Positions 58,083 through 64,000 of a stretch of 64,000 bases of DNA are shown piece by piece. The stretch is from Megaustenia siamemsis. Its lineage: Eukaryota > Mollusca > Gastropoda > Stylommatophora > Ariophantidae. The DNA lies in contig JAVIAB010000160.1 of the NCBI GenBank assembly GCA_032433765.1, forward strand, positions 39,429,917 to 39,493,916, in the 5' to 3' direction. A model generated the notes under the pieces. The model was given only the letters and a program-made list of their open reading frames with translations. It did not search any database and was not told where the DNA came from. The position numbers and the translations under genes are program-made. Position 1 is the first letter of the stretch; each line of letters begins with the position of its first letter.

Positions 58083-58545
58083 CCTTCCTTCCTTCCTTCC
58101 TTCCTTCCTTCCTTCCTTCCTTCCTTCCTTCCTTTCCTTCCTTCCTTCCTTCCTTCCTTCCTTCCTTCCTTCCTTCCTTCCTTCCTTCCTTCCTTCCTTC
58201 CTTCCTTCCTTCCTTCCTTCCTTCCTTCCTTCCTTCCTTCCTTCCTTCCTTCCTTCCTTCTTCCTTCCTTCCTTCCTTCCTCCTCCCTTCCCTTCATTCC
58301 CTTCCTTCCTTCTCTTCCTTCCCTCTTCCTTCCTTCCTTCCTTCCTTCCTTCCTTCCTCTCCTTCCCTTTTCCCTTCCTCTTTTCCTTCCTTTTCCTTCC
58401 TTCCTTCCTTCCTCCCTCCATCCCTCCCTTCCTTCCTTCTTCCTTCCTTCCTTGCTTCCTTCCCTCCTGTTATACTGCCCTTCCTTTCCCTTCACTCCTT
58501 CCTCTTTCCCTCCCTCCTTCTTTCCTTTCTTTCTTCCCTTCCTCT
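58081..58545. repeat. (CCTT)n microsatellite and degenerate C/T tract
   Basis: It is pure to about 58,260, then degenerate. Frames rich in LPSF or KEGR are artefacts. Confidence 0.97.
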
Positions 58546-58924
58546 TGTACCCGTTAGTGTGTCGAGTGAGATACAAAGTTCTGTTTTTGCCCTTTTGGCG
58601 GTTTCAATAATTGCCAATTGTTGTGTGGCGTTTCTTTGATATTGTCTGTCCATCTTACTATTGGTCTGCCTCTTGATCTTTCCCCCGTCTCCTCTCCTAA
58701 TGTACGCTTCGTATGTTAAGGAAGAAGATATACATTTTGTAAATGTTATGCTGTATGTTGACCCGATAACCTTGGTGGTGATAAGGAATACAGTTGTCAA
58801 GGCCAGCTTGTCGTATCTAAATACTGATCAATCATTATGTTATTAAGCTTACGTCGGTCGTCCTGTCTTTGTGTTAGTTATCGATCATTAAAATCGAATA
58901 CTTAAATCGAATTATCGATTAAAT
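58546..58924 (-). other. Mostly unassigned; short LINE tail on the minus strand
   Basis: Around 58,625-58,690 the minus strand reads GERSRGRPIVRWTDNIKET, a GRP..RW.D.I LINE C-terminal motif. Nothing else is recognised. Confidence 0.45.
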
Positions 58925-60545
58925 AGAACAGGGTGTTAGGCAAGGTTGTGTGCTGTCACCAGATTTATTTAATATGTATCATCATCATGTGCCATACCGG
59001 TTGGCGTAGGTGATCATGTCCATCTTCTATCTACAGTGCATCGTATCAGTCTGTTGTTGACTGTTTTCCATGCCATGACACCAAGCTATCCAGTATTTTC
59101 ACTCTTTGTTGTCCGCAATCTCTCTTTCCTTTTATTTTGCCAGTTGTAACCAAGTATTCCAACTTTCCTCTTCTCATGATGTGCCCGAAAAATATTGATT
59201 GTTTCTTTCTGATATTTTTAGGAGCTGCCTTTTTGCGTTGGCCTCTTTGAGAACTTCCTCATTTGTCTTTTTAGCTGTCCAGGGAACTTTCAACATTCTT
59301 CTGAGAAATCTCATCTCTGTGGCCTCTAATCGTCTTTTCATTTGTTTGTCTACTGTCCATGATTCGCTTCCATAGGACATAATTGGTTTATATAGCACCA
59401 ATGAACTCTCTTTCTGCATAAGATATTTTTCATTTTCTGAAATGCTATTTTTTGCCTGAGCTATTCTGCTTTTTATTTCCGTGGTGCATCTTCCATCCGA
59501 TGTTATTATTGTGCCCAAGTATTTGACGCGTTGCACTTATTTCAAATTTGTCCTGTTTACCTTTATGCTGCAACCTGGTGAAGACTGTTTCTTTGATATG
59601 ACCATTACTTATGTTTTCTTACTATTCAGACTAAGACCTTTCTTGTTGCTTTCTTTTACTATTATATCTATCATTTCTTGTAGTTCATTCTCTGTCTCTG
59701 CTATTAAGACTGTGTCACCCGCATATCGCAAATTATTTATGTTGTGACCGTTGACTTCAATTCCTTTTTTGTCTATTACTTAATATATATAGTGAAACTG
59801 GAATAACAGTCGGAGGTCATAAAATAAATAATCTAATGTATGTTGATGATACAGTCTTGATCCCTAAGAGTGATAATGAGTTACAGGATATGTTAGACAT
59901 TATAGTGAAGGGAAATAAAAATAATGGACTCGGCCTTAATAGTACAAAGACAGAAGTAATTGTAGCAACAAAGAAAAAGACATCACCGCAATGCAAAATA
60001 AAGACAAGTGGAAACCATATTAAAACAAGTAAATACATTTTAAAATCTTGGAACAATGTGACGTACTCAGCTAGTAGACGTACAGTAGAGGTACAGCCAG
60101 TCTTAACATATGGATGTGAATCATGGACAATATGCAAATAGACAAGAAAATCACTGGAGTCTGTAGAAATGTGGTTTTACGTAAAAATGCTGAGAATACC
60201 ATGGATAGCTAAGAAGAGTAATCAAACGGTTCTGAAAGAACCCAAAGCAAAAAGGGAGCTAATTTCCAATATTAGGAAGAAACAATCATCATTTTTTGGC
60301 ATGTAATGAGAAGGGAACAATTGTAATATATTGTATCAACTGGGAAAGTTGAGAAACGAAGAGATAGAGGGAAGCAAGAGAAAAGATACCACACAGCTTA
60401 AGAGAATGTCTTAGCAGAAGGTCAACAACGAAAATGATAAATAGCTGTCGTGATCGAAAGTTATGGAGAGGCATGATCACCTACGCCATCAGGCATGGTA
60501 CATGATGATGATGATGATGATGATGAAAATGATGATGATGACGAT
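58925..60545 (+). pseudogene. LINE-A copy split by an inverted LINE-A relative
   Basis: The 5' piece (58,925-58,979) reads NRTGVRQGCVLSPDLFNMY, RT motif B. After the insertion it resumes (from 59,791) with SETGITVGGHKINNLMYVDD, motif C intact as YVDD, then LQDMLDIIVKGNKNNGLGLN and STKTEVIVATKKK. A deletion follows, then VLTYGCESWTI and broken C-terminal frames to CACCTACGCCATCAGGCATG and a GATGATGATG tail. Host and insert belong to related subfamilies. Confidence 0.85.
58980..59778 (-). mobile_element. LINE-A-related insertion (subfamily 2), inverted, with duplication
   Basis: The minus strand runs INNLRYAGDTVLIAETENEL, KQSSPGC, QRVKYLGTIITSDGRCTTEI, YGSESWTVDKQMKRRLEATE and FLRRMLKVPWTAKKTNEEVL to a (CAT)n left edge. 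The RT motif C reads YAGD, so one catalytic Asp is replaced by Gly. Imperfect 12-bp duplications YTTAATATRTAT lie at 58,968-58,979 and 59,779-59,790. A second 3' piece of this subfamily is at 63,345. Confidence 0.85.
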
Positions 60546-60667
60546 ATCGATCATTTCAGAGTCGCGGAAGCTGAATAGAGGACTGACTGCTGTATAGAAT
60601 TGTATGCAAGGTATTGAGTAGATAAGAAAGATGAAATTCAGAAGTACTAAAACTCATTTGTAAATTA

Positions 60668-60821
60668 TGAGAGGAGAGAGAATGTGAGAGAGAGAGAGGG
60701 GAGAGAGAGTGAGATTGAGAGAGTGAGTGAGAGAGAATGTGTGAGATAGAGAGAGTGAAAGAGAGAGAGAGTGAGATAGATATAGTAAGAGAGAGAGAGA
60801 AAGAACGAGAGAGAGAAAAAG

Positions 60822-60868
<47 letters not shown>
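60668..60868. repeat. (GA)n-rich microsatellite
   Basis: GAGA runs are interrupted by GTGAG and GATAGA, and are pure at 60,827-60,866. Confidence 0.95.
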
Positions 60869-60869
<1 letters not shown>

Positions 60870-61004
60870 ATGACATAATCAGGGTCAATGTTACTCCAAA
60901 GATTTATGTTTTTAGTGAACAGGGTACATGAAATGTTATGATTGGTCTTATAAGGCAACACGACACCATTTTTCATCTAAAGTCGATCTTTGGTATATTT
61001 CAAA

Positions 61005-61141
61005 TTAGTTTAGAATAGAATAAAAATTTAGAGTTAGGTAGTGAGCTATGGTATACAGGATGGTGTTTCTAAGTAATATACTAGCCAGATAAATCTGATG
61101 TCACGAAGGAGATGGTTTGTGTTTTACTCGTGAAGATGTCC
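61005..61141 (+). repeat. Dispersed repeat shared with 57,965-58,082
   Basis: Same block order as the first copy (AGAATAGAATAAAAATTTAG, ACTAGCCAGATAA, GATGTCACGAAGGAGATGGT). It lies upstream of an inverted LINE-C. Confidence 0.7.
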
Positions 61142-61207
61142 AAGGACCCACGGAGAGTCCGGCATCAAGAAAACACCAATTATGGCGATGTTCATGAGCT
61201 AAATTAT

Positions 61208-61925
61208 TTTCTTCTACCTTTCAGCTCCCTGTGGAGCATAGGTCTTCAACAAACACTTTCTATACGTTCTGTTTTGCCATTCTTTAAGATCGTTCCATGT
61301 CTTCCCTATCATCTTTATCTCTGCTTCTATCTGTCCTCCGCATCCAATAATTTCTTGGTCTTCCTCTTTGTCTTTTTCCTTGGGGATTCCAAAAAGGGCC
61401 TGTTGTGTAAGACTCTGAGTTGGCTTCTGCAGTGTGTTGTCCTATCCAGCGCCATCGTCTTCGCTGTATCTCTTTATCCACTGGTATTTGACTGGTACAT
61501 TTCCATAATTCTATGTTAGTGATTTTGTTCTACCATTTCCATCCTTTTATTCTGCGTAAAGCATCCATAACGAAAGTCTGTATCTCCATGATTGTCATTT
61601 AGTTGTTCTCCATGTTTCACAGCCATATAATAAAGACTGACTTAACATTGGGTTGAAAATTTTTATTTAGTATTTAACCCAATTTCTTGGGACTTTCATA
61701 TGTTTCCCAGTGCAACAAATGATCCTCTTGCTTTTGATATCTTTATTTTGGTATCATTTTCTGATCCTCCCTCTGTCTATATTACTGACGCCCATATATA
61801 TGTAAGATTGTACGTCTAGTAGAGATATTTCTTCTATTTTATTTCCACGTTATTTTACTGCCACTGAATTGTCGCCGTGAGATTTATTGTATTCTATAAC
61901 ATAAACGTTGAAGTGCATGATTTGT
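61208..61925 (-). pseudogene. LINE-C 3' part
   Basis: The minus strand shows SQSLLYGCETW (about 61,600), VDKEIQRRRWRWIGQHTAEA, a GKRQRGRPRNYW basic motif and RSRDKDDREDMER. Its end TATGCTCCACAGGGAG-type sequence matches 23,720. Upstream, decayed RT thumb sequence (about 61,640-61,925) can be followed. It has several stops. Confidence 0.8.
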
Positions 61926-61978
61926 GTTTCTTTATTGTGCACATCCATACTATAAGAGCATTGGTGAATTATCTAGAA

Positions 61979-62219
61979 CAGCATTTCTCAAAATGTGGTC
62001 CACACCACCCCTCCCGGGATCCGTGAAGTAGTAACAGTTGTTCCGCGAAGACTTTTATTTTACAGCAAAATGGAAAGAGACAAGGAATTAATGAAAGCAC
62101 AAAATAACATGAATCGAAAAAAATATAAGATAGTTTGAATTGAAGTTGAATCCTGGAGGTCCGCGACTACAAAACGTATTTAAAGGGTTTCCACAGTAAA
62201 GAAGGTTTGAGAACCGATG
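61979..62219. mobile_element. hAT-like MITE
   Basis: The ends CAGCATTTCTCAAAATGTGG and, inverted, CATCGGTTCTCAAACCTTCT resemble hAT termini (CAGNGGTTCTCAAAC). It is non-coding and 241 bp. I do not find a clean 8-bp duplication. Confidence 0.5.
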
Positions 62220-62401
62220 AAATAGAGTATTCAGAGGAGCTATTATAGTACGCAAGCCTGTTACAAGATACTATTATAAAGGGCGTGAGCCTGCCCTGTT
62301 ACAAACAGTGCAATAGACTTGTAACAATTGTTGCCGTGGCCTTCAGCCATGGGCGGCAAACACAACGAAAACATTTGTGTGTGTGTATATATATGTGAGT
62401 G

Positions 62402-62662
62402 GGAGCCGCGATAGCTCAGTTGTTAGTGAACTGGACTACAAAGGACAAGAGGTAGGGATCGATCCCAACCGACGGCTTCCGGTTCACCCAGCCTTTAATG
62501 GGTACCGGATTTTTTTCTGCGAAAAGTAAAGCGGCATGGGCGTAATGCCGACCACATTACCCCATAAATCAAATGCCGAAGGTCTGTAAAATTTATGGTC
62601 ACTAACACCATATTCCCTATACGCCACTTGGCGTGACAGGGGTACTTTACTTTTTTTTTAAA
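62402..62662 (+). mobile_element. SINE-1, full length
   Basis: From GGAGCCGCGATAGCTCAGTT to GACAGGGGTACTTTACTTTT. The flanks ATATATGTGAGTG (62,389-62,401) and ATATATGTAAGTGAGTG (62,663-62,679) look like a duplication lengthened by GT/AG slippage. Confidence 0.9.
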
Positions 62663-62765
62663 ATATATGTAAGTGAGTGTGTGTTTGTGTGTGTATGTGA
62701 ATATTTCAGTGTGCACTTGTGTGTGTTTGTGTGAGAGTGTATGCGTGTATGTTTGTGTGTGTGTC
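62663..62765. repeat. (GT)n-rich low-complexity tract
   Basis: GTGTGT and GTGAG variants follow the SINE-1 tail. Confidence 0.85.
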
Positions 62766-62879
62766 GCGCTCACCCGTTAATGACGTTCGGGTTACAAATG
62801 CCACAATGTAACAAATGATGCTCTGCCAGATATTGCGGCTTCAACAATTAACCCTGTTATGACAAGTAACATACCGCTT

Positions 62880-63104
62880 GGAAAAAAAAAAAAAACTACC
62901 CCACGGTCGACCCAGCCGTTGGCAGAAATGGGTACCAGTGTATCACCCTGGGAAGGTGAGGAATGTCGCCTCGCATCGTGAGTTTCCATGCTTGAGGCGA
63001 CACTATCCAGAAATCTCCGAACATTTCTGGATAGGCGGCCGAGCACATATGGGTGGAAACTCGCGTGCTAAGACGGCGGTTCATGTCTCGTACTTTACCT
63101 TTAC
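62880..63104 (+). mobile_element. SINE-3, headless (5'-truncated) copy with duplication
   Basis: It begins in the A-rich middle (AAAAAAACTACCCCACGGTC) and ends GTACTTTACCTTTAC. CATACCGCTT flanks it at 62,870-62,879 and 63,105-63,114. The same hairpin pair around ATCCAGAAATCTCC is present as in the copy at 8,182. The tRNA-like head is missing. Confidence 0.88.
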
Positions 63105-63289
63105 CATACCGCTTACTGGAGAACTCCAAAGTAAGGAGTGATAATCATTATTTAACGGGACAATTCTGTGAAGACGATTACTCGACATTGTCAGACGTAG
63201 AGACAAATCTTATCATGATCATCTATCGTCAATTATATCTGTCTCCATTATTTGCCTTTTAACTAAGAAACTGGCTAAATGAGTAGGTA

Positions 63290-63595
63290 AATAACTAGTT
63301 AAATTAAATGACTGCTGGACCGAGTAACTAATCAACCATGTAGTTCCCTCATCATCAACATGTGTCATACCGGCTGGCGTAGGCGATCATGTCCTTACAC
63401 CATCTTCTATCTACAGTGCATCGTTACCTAGCTGACTAAATAAAAATAAAAAATTACTGCACCGACTAAGTAACTACTCAACCATGTAGTTAACTAGCTA
63501 ACTAAATACAAAAACTACAGGGACCGACTAATTATCAGCCGTGGAGTTAACTAGCTAACTAAATAAATAACTACATTAGTTAATAGCAACAAACC
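63290..63595. repeat. About 60-bp tandem repeat, 3-4 copies
   Basis: The unit contains GACCGACTAAGTAACTACTC, AACCATGTAGTTAACTAGCT and AACTAAATA. The first unit is broken by the LINE piece at 63,345-63,425. Confidence 0.8.
63345..63425 (-). pseudogene. LINE-A subfamily 2, extreme 3' end
   Basis: ATACCGGCTGGCGTAGGCGA and CACCATCTTCTATCTACAGT match 58,990-59,042. Only about 80 bp are present. Confidence 0.8.
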
Positions 63596-63699
63596 AAATC
63601 CTCTATGTAAGACACTCGTTTATCGCGTCACTTTAAATGATTTCTTTCACATGAGAAATTATAGAACTATCAGTAACACATAACGTCATTTGTGCCCTA

Positions 63700-63950
63700 C
63701 GATCATTGGCAGAGAGAGGCTTGGAGTTACAGAAAGATCTATATCTATGATTTATTGACTTCACCGAAGCTTTTCATAAGGTCAATCATGAATAGATGAG
63801 CAAAATACTAGAAAATATCAGTGTAGAAACATATATTGAAAACAAGAAACAGCCATCAGACTTCAAAACAAACATGGAGACTATCAACAAATAAGACAAG
63901 GTGTGCAACAGGGACGTGTATTGTCATCAGATCTATTTTCTTTGCACAGC
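63700..63950 (+). pseudogene. LINE-A-type reverse transcriptase fragment
   Basis: LELQKDLYL, stop, FIDFTEAFHKVNHE recalls RT motif A (DF.KAFD.V.H). It is followed by QIRQGVQQGRVLSSDLF, motif B with C to R. It has several lesions. Sequence after 63,950 up to the window end is too short to assign. Confidence 0.7.
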
Positions 63951-64000
63951 GAAAATATTAAAAAAAAAACAATTGCCAAAAAAAGCTTACCATTAAAGTG

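Noticed and set aside
58055..58639. LPSFLPSF and KEGRKEGR frames
   Set aside because: CCTT microsatellite artefact.

Overview
This window reads as non-genic, repeat-saturated eukaryotic DNA from an invertebrate. There are no bacterial-style operons, no rRNA or CRISPR, and no complete host gene that I can recognise. It contains several lineages of non-LTR retrotransposon (LINE), at least five tRNA-derived SINE families with LINE-type target-site duplications, Tc1/mariner-group DNA transposons, and very large micro- and minisatellites. A mollusc, perhaps a cephalopod, would fit this mix, but that is a guess from style and not a demonstration. For reference I name the repeat families locally: LINE-A to LINE-F and SINE-1 to SINE-6. 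These are not database names.

Layout. 0-0.76 kb: the end of a short member of an unusual AG/CT-terminal element family. 1-9.5 kb: a 26-bp minisatellite, GATA and GTATA arrays, LINE-A and LINE-D fragments, and SINE-1, -2 and -3 copies, one SINE being split by a later LINE insertion. 9.5-14 kb: a dispersed repeat, an RNase H-bearing LINE remnant, 50-bp and 23-bp minisatellites, and LINE-A copies. 14-20 kb: a deep nest in which a LINE-B endonuclease-reverse transcriptase copy is interrupted by a SINE and by another LINE; the latter carries two Tc1/mariner-group elements, one of which holds a LINE fragment. 20-30 kb: a pogo-like MITE, LINE-C, a DUF4817-type transposon with a SINE inside it, and a second long-spacer (about DD83E) Tc1/mariner-group element with exact TA target duplication. 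30-44 kb: 38-39-bp, 70-bp and 36-bp minisatellites, GATA/GGAT arrays, SINEs and LINE ends.

44.78-55.73 kb is the standout. It is a 10,952-bp giant palindrome, bounded by a perfect 6-bp direct repeat (AACCTT) and inserted cleanly into the 3' end of a LINE-B copy. Its ends are 5'-AG...CT-3'. Its two arms of about 5.3-5.7 kb meet at a spacer of only about 35 bp. Each arm contains a GC-rich terminal module, a second nested copy of the terminal module, a tRNA-like box A/box B segment, 3.6-4 kb of a 17-bp-monomer satellite with higher-order structure, and an inner 31-bp minisatellite. No protein-coding gene is visible in it. The 6-bp duplication and AG/CT ends resemble Polinton/Maverick insertions, so a non-autonomous foldback derivative is a reasonable hypothesis. 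A related short element at the window start shows that this is a family.

55.7-64 kb: the rest of the interrupted LINE-B tail, 29-bp and 60-bp minisatellites, a CCTT array, a LINE-A copy split by an inverted relative, LINE-C, a hAT-like MITE, SINE-1 and SINE-3, and a terminal LINE-A reverse transcriptase fragment. Every transposon protein I could follow is broken by stops or frameshifts. The two long-spacer transposases are each disabled by as little as one stop codon.
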